Positions 20,112-29,698 of a stretch of 64,000 bases of DNA are shown in pieces; the stretch's first letter is position 1; the number at the start of each line of letters is the position of its first letter. Made by a program: the position numbers and the translations under genes. Where the stretch lies: positions 1,225,126 through 1,289,125 of the forward strand of contig NZ_BBZI01000006.1 in NCBI RefSeq assembly GCF_008974245.1, in the 5' to 3' direction. The notes beneath the pieces are model-generated. The model searched no databases, had not been told where the DNA came from, and saw nothing but the letters and a program-made list of their open reading frames with translations. This DNA is from Streptomyces abyssomicinicus. GTDB lineage: Bacteria; Actinomycetota; Actinomycetes; Streptomycetales; Streptomycetaceae.

Positions 20112-21122
20112 GTGACCGTGGTCGGGCCGTTCGGGCTGAGGGTTCGGGACCAGGCGCTGGAGGCCGCCGTCCAGGCCGGCATGGCGGCCGTCGAGGAAGG
20201 TCTGCTCGAAGCCACCAAGAGCGAGGTCCCGTTCATCACGGAGGCCGCGCAGCACCTCGTGAAGGCCGGCGGCAAGCGGTTCCGCCCGCTGCTCGTCACG
20301 CTCGCCGCACAGTTCGGTGACCCTGAGGCGCCGGGGATCGTCCCGTCGGCCGTGGTCGTCGAGCTCACCCACCTCGCCACGCTGTACCACGACGACGTGA
20401 TGGACGAGGCCGAGGTGCGCCGCGGCGTGCCCAGCGCCAACAGCCGCTGGGGCAACTCGGTGGCCGTCCTCACCGGCGACTTCCTCTTCGCCCGTGCCTC
20501 GCACATCCTGGCCGACCTCGGCCCGGAGGCGGTGCGGGTGCAGGCCGAGGCGTTCGAGCGGCTGGTCACGGGCCAGATCCTGGAGACCGCCGGCCCCTCC
20601 GACGGGCGCTCCCCCATCGACCACTACCTCGACGTGCTGGCCGGCAAGACCGGCTCGCTGGTGGCCGTCGCCTGCCGGTTCGGCGCGATGATGTCGGGCG
20701 CCGACGACCAGGTCGTGGACGTGCTCACGCAGTACGGCGAGCGGCTCGGCGTGGCCTTCCAGCTCGCCGACGACGTCCTGGACATCGCCTCCGACTCCTC
20801 CGACTCCGGCAAGACCCCCGGCACCGACCTGCGCGAGGGCATCGCCACGCTGCCCGTGCTGCGCCTGCGCGAGCGGGTGGAGCGGCTTGGGCTGGCGGAG
20901 GACGCCGAGCTCTGCGAGCTGCTCGACTCCGACCTGACGGACGAGGCCCGCCTCGCCGAGGCGGTGGCCCGCCTGCGGGCCCACCCCGCCCTGGAGGACG
21001 CCCGGGCGGACACCGTCCGCTACGCCCAGGAGGCCCGGGCGGCACTCACCCCGCTGCCGGAGTGCGAGGCCAAGAACGCCCTCGTGCACCTGTGCGACGC
21101 CGTAGTGCACCGCGCGGGCTGA
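20112..21122 (+). CDS. Long-chain (menaquinone) polyprenyl diphosphate synthase
   Basis: Trans-prenyltransferase that builds the isoprenoid tail from FPP/GGPP and IPP, 336 aa. The two aspartate-rich motifs are DDVMD (94-98) and DDVLD (220-224); GGKRFRPLL binds IPP. The residues preceding the first motif (THLATLYHD) are small or medium, which suits long-chain products. Streptomyces menaquinones carry nonaprenyl tails, so a menaquinone role is inferred, supported by the neighbouring nuo and mqn genes. The GTG start has an AGGAGA site 6 bases upstream. Confidence 0.9.
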   Translation: MTVVGPFGLRVRDQALEAAVQAGMAAVEEGLLEATKSEVPFITEAAQHLVKAGGKRFRPLLVTLAAQFGDPEAPGIVPSAVVVELTHLATLYHDDVMDEAEVRRGVPSANSRWGNSVAVLTGDFLFARASHILADLGPEAVRVQAEAFERLVTGQILETAGPSDGRSPIDHYLDVLAGKTGSLVAVACRFGAMMSGADDQVVDVLTQYGERLGVAFQLADDVLDIASDSSDSGKTPGTDLREGIATLPVLRLRERVERLGLAEDAELCELLDSDLTDEARLAEAVARLRAHPALEDARADTVRYAQEARAALTPLPECEAKNALVHLCDAVVHRAG

Positions 21123-21226
21123 GCGCCCCGTCGGCGGTCCCCGCCACGCACCGGCCCCGCACGTCGGTCCCCGCGGCCATCGCTGCACGCCGCGGCCGCC
21201 GTCATCGAACTCCGCCGCACGACGCG

Positions 21227-21278
21227 CGTACGCCGAAGGCCCGGCCCCCGTCCATCGGGGCCGGGCCTTCGGCGTGCG
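21227..21278. terminator. Bidirectional terminator between polyprenyl synthase and nuoN
   Basis: Arms 21227-21248 and 21257-21278 pair over 22 bases (one U-G) around an 8-base loop. It lies between two convergent genes, about 105 bases after the synthase stop and 28 bases after the end of nuoN. Confidence 0.85.
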
Positions 21279-21305
21279 TGCGGGGACCCGCTGGTGCGGG
21301 CCCCG

Positions 21306-22967
21306 TCAGCGGACGAACACGCCCGCCGAATTCGCCAGGTCCAGGAAGTACTGCGGCGCCACGCCCAGCACCACCGTCACCGCGGCACCCACCGCGATCG
21401 CGGTGGTCGTCAGCGGCGACGGCACCGCCACCGTGGGCCCCTCCGGCTTGGGCTCGCTGAAGAACATCAGGACGATCACCCGGATGTAGAAGAACGCCGC
21501 GACCGCCGAGGACAGCACGCCGACCACCACCAGCGGCGCCGCGCCGCCCTCCGCCGCCGCCTTGAAGACGGCGAACTTGCCCGCGAACCCCGAGGTCAGC
21601 GGGATGCCCGCGAAGGCCAGCAGGAAGACCGCGAACACCGCCGCCACCAGCGGCGAACGCCGCCCGAGACCTGCCCACTTGGACAGGTGGGTGGCCTCGC
21701 CGCCCGCGTCGCGCACCAGCGTCACCACGGCGAACGCGCCCACCGTGACGAAGGAGTAGGCGGCCAGGTAGAAGAGGACCGAGGAGATCCCCTCCGGCCG
21801 CGTCGCGATCACACCGGCCAGGATGAACCCGGCGTGCGCGATCGACGAGTAGGCCAGCAGCCGCTTGATGTCGGTCTGGGTGATGGCGACGATCGCGCCG
21901 ATCACCATGGTGACCGCGGCCACCGCCCACATCACCGGCCGCCAGTCCCAGCGCAGCCCCGGCAGCACCACGTAGAGCAGCCGCAGCAGCGCGCCGAAGG
22001 CCGCCACCTTGGTGGCCGACGCCATGAACCCGGTGACCGGGGTGGGCGCGCCCTGGTAGACGTCCGGCGTCCACATGTGGAACGGCACCGCGCCCACCTT
22101 GAAGAGCAGGCCCATCGTCACCAGCGCCGCCCCGATGAGCAGCAGCACGTCGTTGCCCATCGTCCCGGCGAGCGCCGGGCTGACCTCCTGCACGGTGCCC
22201 TCGACGACCTGCGCGATCCGGCCGTAGTTGACCGAGCCGGCGTAGCCGTAGAGCAGCGCGATGCCGAACAGGGTGAACGCCGAGGCGAAGGCGCCCAGCA
22301 GGAAGTACTTGACCGCGGCCTCCTGCGACAGCAGCCGCTTGCGGCGGGCCAGCGCGCACAGCAGGTACAGCGGGAGGGAGAAGACCTCCAGCGCGATGAA
22401 CAGGGTCAGCAGGTCGTTGGCGGCCGGGAAGACCATCATGCCGCCGACCGCGAACAGCAGCAGCGGGAAGACCTCGGTGGTGGTGAAGCCGGCCTTCACG
22501 GCCGCCTTCTCGCTGTCGCTGCCGGGTACCGAGGCCGCCTGGGCGGCGAAGGAGTCGACCGGGTTGCCGTGGGTGGCCGGGTCGAGGCGGCGCTCGGCGA
22601 AGGTGAACAGGGCCACCAGGCCGACCAGCAGGATCACGCCCTGCAGGAACAGCGCGGGCCCGTCCACCGCGACCGCGCCCTCCGCGGCGACTCCCGCCCC
22701 GGTGGTGGCGTAGCCGCTGACCGCAAGCGCCACCACGGCGGCGAAGCCGGCGGCGAGCGCCACGCCGGAGACGAAGAGCTGGGCGTGGTAGCGGCCCCGG
22801 CGGGGCACGAAGGCCTCCACCAGGATGCCCAGCACCGCGGCGCCGATCACGATCAGCACGGGCGAGAGCTGCGCGTACTCGATCGTCGGGGCCTGGATCC
22901 TGGCGATCGGCTCGGCCGCCGGTGCGGCCAGATCTGTCCACAGGCCGTGGACGGCTGATGCGCTCAC
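21306..22967 (-). CDS. nuoN: NADH-quinone oxidoreductase subunit N
   Basis: Last gene of the 14-gene complex I operon; antiporter-like proton-translocating subunit, 553 aa. The family core includes PLLLFAVGGMMVFPAANDLL, FLLGAFASAFTLFGIALLYG, VPFHMWTPDVYQGAPTPVTG and TDIKRLLAYSSIAHAGFIL. The N-terminus carries about 30 extra residues before the first helix. The GTG start overlaps the nuoM stop by 4 bases. Confidence 0.97.
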   Translation of the reverse strand: MSASAVHGLWTDLAAPAAEPIARIQAPTIEYAQLSPVLIVIGAAVLGILVEAFVPRRGRYHAQLFVSGVALAAGFAAVVALAVSGYATTGAGVAAEGAVAVDGPALFLQGVILLVGLVALFTFAERRLDPATHGNPVDSFAAQAASVPGSDSEKAAVKAGFTTTEVFPLLLFAVGGMMVFPAANDLLTLFIALEVFSLPLYLLCALARRKRLLSQEAAVKYFLLGAFASAFTLFGIALLYGYAGSVNYGRIAQVVEGTVQEVSPALAGTMGNDVLLLIGAALVTMGLLFKVGAVPFHMWTPDVYQGAPTPVTGFMASATKVAAFGALLRLLYVVLPGLRWDWRPVMWAVAAVTMVIGAIVAITQTDIKRLLAYSSIAHAGFILAGVIATRPEGISSVLFYLAAYSFVTVGAFAVVTLVRDAGGEATHLSKWAGLGRRSPLVAAVFAVFLLAFAGIPLTSGFAGKFAVFKAAAEGGAAPLVVVGVLSSAVAAFFYIRVIVLMFFSEPKPEGPTVAVPSPLTTTAIAVGAAVTVVLGVAPQYFLDLANSAGVFVR

Positions 22968-24535
22968 TTGGCCGCCTCCACCTCGGGCTCGGGGTCGTGC
23001 TCCTGCACGTCGGACATGGTGTGCCGGACCGCCGGGTTGACGAGGTCCGTGAGGGGCTTCGGGTAGACGCCCAGGAAGATCAGCAGGGCGATCAGCGGTG
23101 CCACCACCGCCAGTTCACGCACCCGCAGGTCGGGCAGCTTGACCAGCTCCGGCTTGACCGGGCCGGTCATGGTGCGCTGGTAGAGCACCAGCGTGTAGAG
23201 CGCCGCCAGCACGATGCCGAAGGTGGCGATGATGCCGACCACCGGGTAGCGGGCGAAGGCGCCGACCAGCACCAGGAACTCGCTGACGAACGGGGCGAGG
23301 CCGGGCAGCGACAGGGTGGCCAGCCCGCCGATCAGGAAGGTGCCGGCCAGCACCGGGGCCACCTTCTGCACCCCGCCGTAGTCGGCGATCAGGCGCGAGC
23401 CGCGGCGGGAGATCAGGAAGCCGGCCACCAGCATCAGCGCCGCCGTCGAGATCCCGTGGTTGACCATGTACAGCGTGGCGCCGGACTGGCCCTGGCTGGT
23501 CATGACGAAGATGCCGAGGATGATGAAGCCGAAGTGGGAGATCGAGGCGTACGCCACCAGCCGCTTGATGTCCCGCTGCCCGACCGCCAGCAGCGCGCCG
23601 TAGACGATGCTGATCAGCGCCAGCACCAGCACCACCGGGGTGGCCCACTTGCTGGCCTCCGGGAAGAGCCCGAGGCAGAAGCGGAGCATCGCGAAGGTGC
23701 CGACCTTGTCGACCACGGCCGTGATCAGCACCGCGACCGGGGCGGTGGCCTCGCCCATGGCGTTGGGCAGCCAGGTGTGCAGCGGCCACAGCGGGGCCTT
23801 GACGGCGAAGGCGAAGAAGAAGCCGAGGAAGAGCAGCCGCTCGGTGTTCGCGCCCATCTCCAGCTCGCCGCTCGCGCGGGCCGCCACGATGTCCGGGAGC
23901 GAGAAGCTGCCCGCGGCCACGTAGAGCCCGATCACCGCGGCCAGCATGATCAGACCGCCGGCCAGGTTGTAGAGCAGGAACTTGACCGCCGCGTACGACC
24001 GCTGGGTGGCGGCCGCCTCCTCGCCGCCCTGGTGGGCGCGGTCCCCGAAGCCGCCGATCAGGAAGTACATCGGGATCAGCATGGCTTCGAAGAAGATGTA
24101 GAAGAGGAAGACGTCGGTGGCCTCGAAGGAGAGGATCACCATCGCCTCGACCATCAGGATCAGCGCGAAGAAGCCCTGGGTGGGCCGCCACCGCTTGCTG
24201 CGTGTCTCCAGGGGGTCGGCGTCGTGCCAGCCGGCCAGCACGATGAACGGGATCAGCAGGGCGGTCAGCAGCATCAGCGCCACGCCGATGCCGTCCACGC
24301 CGAGCTCCCAGCGGACCCCGAAGGCCGGGATCCACTCGTAGGTCTCGGTGAGCTGGTACCGCGCGCCGCCCGGCTCGAAGCGGACGGCGACCACGACGGC
24401 CAGCACCAGCGTGGCCAGCGAGACCAGCAGCGCCAGCCACTTGGCGGCCGTGCGCCGCGCCGCGGGGACGGCGGCGGTGGCGACCGCCCCGAGGGCGGGC
24501 AGCACCGCCGTCGCCGTCAGCAGGGGAAAGCTCAT
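22964..24535 (-). CDS. nuoM: NADH-quinone oxidoreductase subunit M
   Basis: Antiporter-like proton pump subunit of the main complex I, 523 aa. It shows WELGVDGIGVALMLLTALLI, the YIFFEAMLIPMYFLIGGFG segment with its functional glutamate, LHTWLPNAMGEATAPVAVLI, and RDIKRLVAYASISHFGFIIL. The C-terminal tail is acidic (DVQEHDPEPEVEAAK). It starts 1 base after the nuoL stop. Confidence 0.97.
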   Translation of the reverse strand: MSFPLLTATAVLPALGAVATAAVPAARRTAAKWLALLVSLATLVLAVVVAVRFEPGGARYQLTETYEWIPAFGVRWELGVDGIGVALMLLTALLIPFIVLAGWHDADPLETRSKRWRPTQGFFALILMVEAMVILSFEATDVFLFYIFFEAMLIPMYFLIGGFGDRAHQGGEEAAATQRSYAAVKFLLYNLAGGLIMLAAVIGLYVAAGSFSLPDIVAARASGELEMGANTERLLFLGFFFAFAVKAPLWPLHTWLPNAMGEATAPVAVLITAVVDKVGTFAMLRFCLGLFPEASKWATPVVLVLALISIVYGALLAVGQRDIKRLVAYASISHFGFIILGIFVMTSQGQSGATLYMVNHGISTAALMLVAGFLISRRGSRLIADYGGVQKVAPVLAGTFLIGGLATLSLPGLAPFVSEFLVLVGAFARYPVVGIIATFGIVLAALYTLVLYQRTMTGPVKPELVKLPDLRVRELAVVAPLIALLIFLGVYPKPLTDLVNPAVRHTMSDVQEHDPEPEVEAAK

Positions 24536-24536
24536 G

Positions 24537-26498
24537 TCAGACCGCCCTCATCAGCAGGGTCGCGGCGACCAGGACCGCCGTACCGCCGAACATCGAGACC
24601 GCGTAGGAGCGCGCGAAGCCGTTCTGCAGCCGGCGCATCCGGGAGGAGAGCCCGCCCACCCCCGCCGCGGTGCCGTTGACCACTCCGTCGACCAAGGTGT
24701 GGTCGACGTACACCAGGGAGCGGGTCAGGTGCTCGCCGCCGCGGACCAGGACCACGTGGTTGAAGTCGTCCTGGTACAGGTCGCGGCGGGCCGCCCGGGT
24801 GAGCAGCGAGCCGCGCGGGGCGACCACCGGCACCGGACGGCGGCCGTAGTGGAGCCAGGCCAGCCCGACGCCGATCGCCATCACGGTGACGGTGGCGGCG
24901 GTGACGGTCAGCGCGCTGACCGGCGGGTGGCCGTGCTCGAAGGAGGTCACCGGCTCAAGCCAGTGCACGAACCGCTCGCCGATGCCGAAGAACGCTCCGG
25001 CGAAGACCGAGCCGAAGGCCAGCACGATCATCGGGACGGTCATCACCTTCGGCGACTCGTGCGGGTGCGGCACCCCGCCGTGGCCCGCGGCCGGCTCCAC
25101 GTCGGGAGCGTCCGGGGAGGCCGCCGGAAGGTTGCGCCAGCGCTCCTCGCCGAAGAAGGTCATCAGCATCACCCGCGTCATGTAGTACGCGGTGATTCCG
25201 GCGCCCACCAGGGTCACCGTGCCGAGGATCCAGCCCTGTACGCCGCCCTTGGCGAAGGCCGCCTCGATGATCAGGTCCTTGGAGAAGAACCCGGACAGGC
25301 CCGGGAAGCCGATGATCGCCAGGTAGCCGAGGCCGAAGGTCACGAAGGTGACCGGCATGTACTTCCGCAGGCCGCCGTACTTGCGCATGTCGACCTCGTC
25401 GTTCATGCCGTGCATCACGGAGCCCGCGCCGAGGAACAGTCCGGCCTTGAAGAAGCCGTGCGTCACCAGGTGCATGATGGCCACCGCGTAGCCGATCGGG
25501 CCGAGGCCCGCGGCCAGCACCATGTAGCCGATCTGCGACATCGTCGAGCCGGCCAGCGCCTTCTTGATGTCGTCCTTGGCGCAACCGACGATCGCACCGA
25601 AGATCAGCGTGACCGCGCCCACGACGGTGACCACCAGCTGCGCGTCGGGCGCCGCGTCGAAGATCGCGCCGGAGCGGACGATCAGGTAGACGCCCGCGGT
25701 GACCATGGTCGCCGCGTGGATCAGGGCCGAGACCGGGGTCGGGCCCTCCATCGCGTCACCCAGCCAGGACTGGAGCGGCACCTGGGCGGACTTGCCGCAG
25801 GCGGCCAGCAGCAGCATCAGGGCGATCGCGGTGAGCGTGCCTTCGCCCACCGGCGCGGCAGCGCCTGATGTCGCAGCCCCCACCGAGTCCAGCACCGGCG
25901 TGAAGGCGAACGTGCCGAAGGTGGTGAACATCAGCATGACCGCGATCGACAGGCCCATGTCGCCGACCCGGTTGACCAGGAAGGCCTTCTTGGCGGCCGT
26001 GGCCGCGCTGGGCTTGTGCTGCCAGAAGCCGATCAGCAGGTAGGAGGCGAGACCCACGCCCTCCCAGCCGAGGTACAGCAGCAGGTAGTTGTCGGCGAGC
26101 ACCAGGATCAGCATCGCCGCGAGGAACAGGTTGAGGTAGCCGAAGAACCGGCGGCGGCGCTCGTCGTGCTCCATGTACCCGATCGAGTACACGTGGATGA
26201 GCGAGCCCACGCCGGTGATCAGCAGGACGAAGGTGATGGACAGCTGGTCCAGCCGGAACGCCACGTCCGCCTGGAAGCCCTCCACCGGGACCCAGCTGTA
26301 CAGGTGCTGGACCAGGGTGCGGTCCTCGGCGCCCCGGCCCAGCAGGCCGGCGAAGAGGACGGCGCCCAGGCCGAAGGAGACGAAGGCCAGCGCGGTGCCG
26401 ATCCAGTGGCCCGCCTTGTCCAGTCTCCGGCCGCCGCACAGCAGGACGGCCGCTCCCAGCAGAGGCGCCGCGATCAGCAGCGCGATCATGTTCTCCAC
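24537..26498 (-). CDS. nuoL: NADH-quinone oxidoreductase subunit L
   Basis: Distal proton pump subunit of the main complex I, 653 aa. Markers are [60 protein letters not shown] and [20 protein letters not shown]. The soluble part near residue 480 is His/Pro-rich ([12 protein letters not shown]). The GTG start is 12 bases after the nuoK stop, the only small gap in this part of the operon besides the one before nuoM. Confidence 0.97.
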   Translation of the reverse strand: MENMIALLIAAPLLGAAVLLCGGRRLDKAGHWIGTALAFVSFGLGAVLFAGLLGRGAEDRTLVQHLYSWVPVEGFQADVAFRLDQLSITFVLLITGVGSLIHVYSIGYMEHDERRRRFFGYLNLFLAAMLILVLADNYLLLYLGWEGVGLASYLLIGFWQHKPSAATAAKKAFLVNRVGDMGLSIAVMLMFTTFGTFAFTPVLDSVGAATSGAAAPVGEGTLTAIALMLLLAACGKSAQVPLQSWLGDAMEGPTPVSALIHAATMVTAGVYLIVRSGAIFDAAPDAQLVVTVVGAVTLIFGAIVGCAKDDIKKALAGSTMSQIGYMVLAAGLGPIGYAVAIMHLVTHGFFKAGLFLGAGSVMHGMNDEVDMRKYGGLRKYMPVTFVTFGLGYLAIIGFPGLSGFFSKDLIIEAAFAKGGVQGWILGTVTLVGAGITAYYMTRVMLMTFFGEERWRNLPAASPDAPDVEPAAGHGGVPHPHESPKVMTVPMIVLAFGSVFAGAFFGIGERFVHWLEPVTSFEHGHPPVSALTVTAATVTVMAIGVGLAWLHYGRRPVPVVAPRGSLLTRAARRDLYQDDFNHVVLVRGGEHLTRSLVYVDHTLVDGVVNGTAAGVGGLSSRMRRLQNGFARSYAVSMFGGTAVLVAATLLMRAV

Positions 26499-26510
26499 GT
26501 CTGCGACCCC

Positions 26511-26810
26511 TTAGAGCTTCATCAGTCGAGCGTCGTCGACCGAGGCCGAGTGGCGGGTACGGAAGAGCGACACGATGATCGCGAGACCGACCACGACCTC
26601 CGCGGCGGCGACGACCATCGTGAAGAAGGCGATGATCTGGCCGTCGAGGTTGCCGTGCATCCGCGAGAAGGCGATCAGTGAGAGGTTGCAGGCGTTGAGC
26701 ATCAGCTCGATGCACATGAACACCACGATGGCGTTCCGCCTGACCAGCACACCGGTGGCTCCGATGGTGAAGAGCAGAGCCGCGAGATAGAGGTAGTTGA
26801 CCGGATTCAC
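26511..26810 (-). CDS. nuoK: NADH-quinone oxidoreductase subunit K
   Basis: Three-helix membrane subunit, 99 aa, the normal family length. It includes [20 protein letters not shown] and [11 protein letters not shown], and [13 protein letters not shown] with the conserved glutamates. The GTG start overlaps the nuoJ stop as GTGA. Confidence 0.97.
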   Translation of the reverse strand: MNPVNYLYLAALLFTIGATGVLVRRNAIVVFMCIELMLNACNLSLIAFSRMHGNLDGQIIAFFTMVVAAAEVVVGLAIIVSLFRTRHSASVDDARLMKL

Positions 26811-27667
26811 TGCTGGGCCTCCTCCGCCCGCGTCAGCTCCGTGGACCCGCCGGGCCGTGGCTGCCGGTCCAGGGGCTTTCGCTCCAGCCGCTCCGCGGAC
26901 CGCTGCTCCAGCGCCCGCAGGTCCGCGATGGCCTCGGTGGACACGTCACGGATCTGGCCGCGCTCGCGCAGCGTGGCGCTGACGGTCAGCTCGGACGGGG
27001 TGCCGTCGGGCAGCAGGCCCGCGATGTCCACCGCGTTGTGCCGGGCGTAGACGCCGGGCGCGGGCAGCGGCGGGATGTACTCGCCCTTGCGGATGCGCTC
27101 CTCGGCCAGTTCCCTCTGGGTCTTGGCCCGCTCGGTGCGCTCCCGGTGGGTGAGCACCATGGCGCCGACCGCCGCCGTGATCAGCAGCGCGCCGGTGATC
27201 TCGAAGGCGAAGACGTACTTGCCGAACAGCAGGGCCGCCAGGCCCTGGATGTTGCCGCCGGAGTTGGCGGCGGCCAGGCCCTCGAACTCGGTGAGCGTCG
27301 CGTTGCCGATCCCGCCCACCAGCAGCGCGCCGAAGCCCAGACCGCAGAGCAGGGCGAGCCAGCGCTGGCCCCGGATGGTCTCCTTCAGCGAGTCCGCCGC
27401 CGTGACGCCGACCAGCATGACCACGAACAGGAACAGCATCATGATCGCGCCGGTGTAGACGACGATCTGCACGATGCCCAGGAAGTAGGCCCCGTTGGCC
27501 AGGTAGAACACGGCGAGAACGATCATCGTGCCGGCCAGGCAGAGGGCGCTGTGCACCGCCCTCTTCATGAAGACCGTGCCCAGGGCGCCGAGCACCGCGA
27601 TCGTGCCGAGGATCCAGAACTGGACAGCCTCGCCGGTGGAGGTGGAGTACGCGGCGAGCGCGTTCAT
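26807..27667 (-). CDS. nuoJ: NADH-quinone oxidoreductase subunit J
   Basis: Five-helix membrane subunit, 286 aa. The conserved half (1-165) has [40 protein letters not shown] and the VMLVGV helix. The rest is a long hydrophilic, Arg/Glu-rich tail that is unusual against the ~170-200 aa of most bacteria. It includes a proline-rich [20 protein letters not shown] segment. The ATG overlaps the nuoI stop. Confidence 0.96.
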   Translation of the reverse strand: MNALAAYSTSTGEAVQFWILGTIAVLGALGTVFMKRAVHSALCLAGTMIVLAVFYLANGAYFLGIVQIVVYTGAIMMLFLFVVMLVGVTAADSLKETIRGQRWLALLCGLGFGALLVGGIGNATLTEFEGLAAANSGGNIQGLAALLFGKYVFAFEITGALLITAAVGAMVLTHRERTERAKTQRELAEERIRKGEYIPPLPAPGVYARHNAVDIAGLLPDGTPSELTVSATLRERGQIRDVSTEAIADLRALEQRSAERLERKPLDRQPRPGGSTELTRAEEAQQ

Positions 27668-28317
27668 GCCCCCACCTCCTGTCCGGTCCCGGCGTCCTCG
27701 GCGCTCTCACCCTTGGACACCGCGACCTGCCGGACCGTGCCGGGGGCGGCCTCGGTGACCAGGCCCCGGTAGTAGTCCTGCTCGTCGGTGCCCGGGAAGA
27801 TGGCGTGCGGCGCGTCGACCATGCCCTCCTCCAGCCCGGCCAGCAGCTGTTCCTTGGTGTAGATCAGGTTCTGCCGGGTCAGGTCGGCGAGCTCGAAGTC
27901 GTTGGTCATGGTCAGCGCCCGCGTCGGGCACGCCTCGATGCACAGACCGCAGAAGATGCAGCGCGCGTAGTTGATCTGGTAGACGCGGCCGTACCGCTCG
28001 CCGGGCGAGTAGCGCTCCTCGTCGGTGTTGTCCGCGCCCTCCACGTAGATCGCGTCGGCGGGACAGGCCCAGGCGCACAGCTCGCAGCCGACGCACTTCT
28101 CCAGGCCGTCCGGATGGCGGTTGAGCTGGTGCCGTCCGTGGAACCGCGGGGCCGTGGTCTTCTTCTGCTCCGGGTACTGCTCGGTCAGCCGCTTCTTGAA
28201 CATGGCCTTGAAGGTCACGCCGAAGCCGGCCACCGGATTCATGAACCCCGGCCTGGTGTCAGCCGCGTCGTTCGTCGCCGCGGCCTTCTGCACCTCGGCC
28301 TTGTTTTCCTCAGCCAT
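27664..28317 (-). CDS. nuoI: NADH-quinone oxidoreductase subunit I
   Basis: Two-[4Fe-4S] ferredoxin subunit, 217 aa. Both cluster motifs are intact: [20 protein letters not shown] and [21 protein letters not shown] 28317 is chosen because AAGGAGG lies 7-13 bases upstream; the first 8 bases overlap the end of nuoH. Upstream in-frame methionines belong to the nuoH shadow. Confidence 0.97.
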   Translation of the reverse strand: MAEENKAEVQKAAATNDAADTRPGFMNPVAGFGVTFKAMFKKRLTEQYPEQKKTTAPRFHGRHQLNRHPDGLEKCVGCELCAWACPADAIYVEGADNTDEERYSPGERYGRVYQINYARCIFCGLCIEACPTRALTMTNDFELADLTRQNLIYTKEQLLAGLEEGMVDAPHAIFPGTDEQDYYRGLVTEAAPGTVRQVAVSKGESAEDAGTGQEVGA

Positions 28318-29698
28318 CAGACGCCTCCTTTCCATCCAGAGATCCGTCACGAGGTCCGTCACTGAGAGTGTCCGCACCGCCGCTGGTGACCAGCTCCCGC
28401 TCGGTGCGCGAGCGGCGGCGGGGCACCGGCGGCAGCTGCTGCCCCGGCAGCGGGGGCACCGGGAAGCCGCCGGCCATCGGGTCGAAGGCGGCCGGTTCCG
28501 CGGCGGCGGACCCGTCCTTCGGTCCGCGGCGGTCGCGCAGCGTGTCGACGGCCAGCGAGGCCAGCAGCACGGCGAGGATCGCCCCGCCCACGTAGAGGGC
28601 GATGTCGGTGAACCCGTAGCCCTCGTTGCGCAGCGCCCGCATGGTGGCCACGACCATCAGCCAGACCACCGAGACCGGGATGAGGACCTTCCAGCCCAGC
28701 TTCATCAGCTGGTCGTAGCGGACGCGGGGCAGCGAGCCGCGCAGCCAGATGAAGAGGAAGAGCAGCAGCTGCACCTTGAGGACGAACCAGAGCATCGGCC
28801 ACCAGCCGTGGTTCGCGCCCTCCCAGAAGGTGCTGATCGGGTACGGGGCCCGCCAGCCGCCCAGGAAGAGCGTGGTGGCGACCGCCGAGACCGTCACCAT
28901 GTTCACGTACTCGGCGAGCATGAACATCGCGAACTTGATGGACGAGTACTCGGTGTTGAAGCCGCCGACCAGGTCGCCCTCGGACTCCGGCATGTCGAAC
29001 GGGGCCCGGTTGGTCTCGCCGACCATGGTCACGATGTAGAGGACGAAGGAGACCGGCAGCAGCACGATGAACCAGCGGTTCTCCTGCTGCGCGACGATCT
29101 CGGACGTCGACATCGACCCGGAGTAGAGGAACACCGAGGCGAAGGCGGCGCCCATGGCGATCTCGTAGGAGATCATCTGGGCGCAGGAGCGCAGGCCGCC
29201 GAGGAGCGGGTAGGTCGAGCCGGAGCTCCATCCCGCCAGCACGATGCCGTAGATGCCGACGGAGGCGACCGCCAGGATGTAGAGCATCGCGATCGGCAGG
29301 TCGGTCAGCTGCATGGTGGTGCGCTGGCCGAAGATGGAGACCTCGTTGCCCGGCGGGCCGAACGGGATCACCGCGATGGCCATGAAGGCGGGGATCGCGG
29401 CGACGATCGGCGCCAGGATGTAGACCACCTTGTCGGCCCGGCGGACGATCACGTCCTCCTTGAGCATCAGCTTCACACCGTCGGCCAGCGACTGCAGCAG
29501 TCCCCAGGGGCCGTGGCGGTTGGGGCCGACGCGCAGCTGCATCCAGGCGACGACCTTGCGCTCCCAGACGATGGCGAACAGCACCGTCACCATCAGGAAC
29601 GCGAAGCAGAAGACGGCCTTGACGACGACCAGCCACCAGGGGTCCTGGCCGAACATCGAGAGGTCCTCCGCGGCCAGACGCGTCAGGTTCGGGTTCAC
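28310..29698 (-). CDS. nuoH: NADH-quinone oxidoreductase subunit H
   Basis: Quinone-chamber membrane subunit, 462 aa. It contains [20 protein letters not shown], the [20 protein letters not shown] loop and [18 protein letters not shown]. The conserved part ends near residue 390. A further 70 residues form a Pro/Arg/Ser-rich cytoplasmic tail ([17 protein letters not shown]) absent from most NuoH proteins and from the second copy in this window. The GTG overlaps the nuoG stop. Confidence 0.97.
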   Translation of the reverse strand: MNPNLTRLAAEDLSMFGQDPWWLVVVKAVFCFAFLMVTVLFAIVWERKVVAWMQLRVGPNRHGPWGLLQSLADGVKLMLKEDVIVRRADKVVYILAPIVAAIPAFMAIAVIPFGPPGNEVSIFGQRTTMQLTDLPIAMLYILAVASVGIYGIVLAGWSSGSTYPLLGGLRSCAQMISYEIAMGAAFASVFLYSGSMSTSEIVAQQENRWFIVLLPVSFVLYIVTMVGETNRAPFDMPESEGDLVGGFNTEYSSIKFAMFMLAEYVNMVTVSAVATTLFLGGWRAPYPISTFWEGANHGWWPMLWFVLKVQLLLFLFIWLRGSLPRVRYDQLMKLGWKVLIPVSVVWLMVVATMRALRNEGYGFTDIALYVGGAILAVLLASLAVDTLRDRRGPKDGSAAAEPAAFDPMAGGFPVPPLPGQQLPPVPRRRSRTERELVTSGGADTLSDGPRDGSLDGKEASDG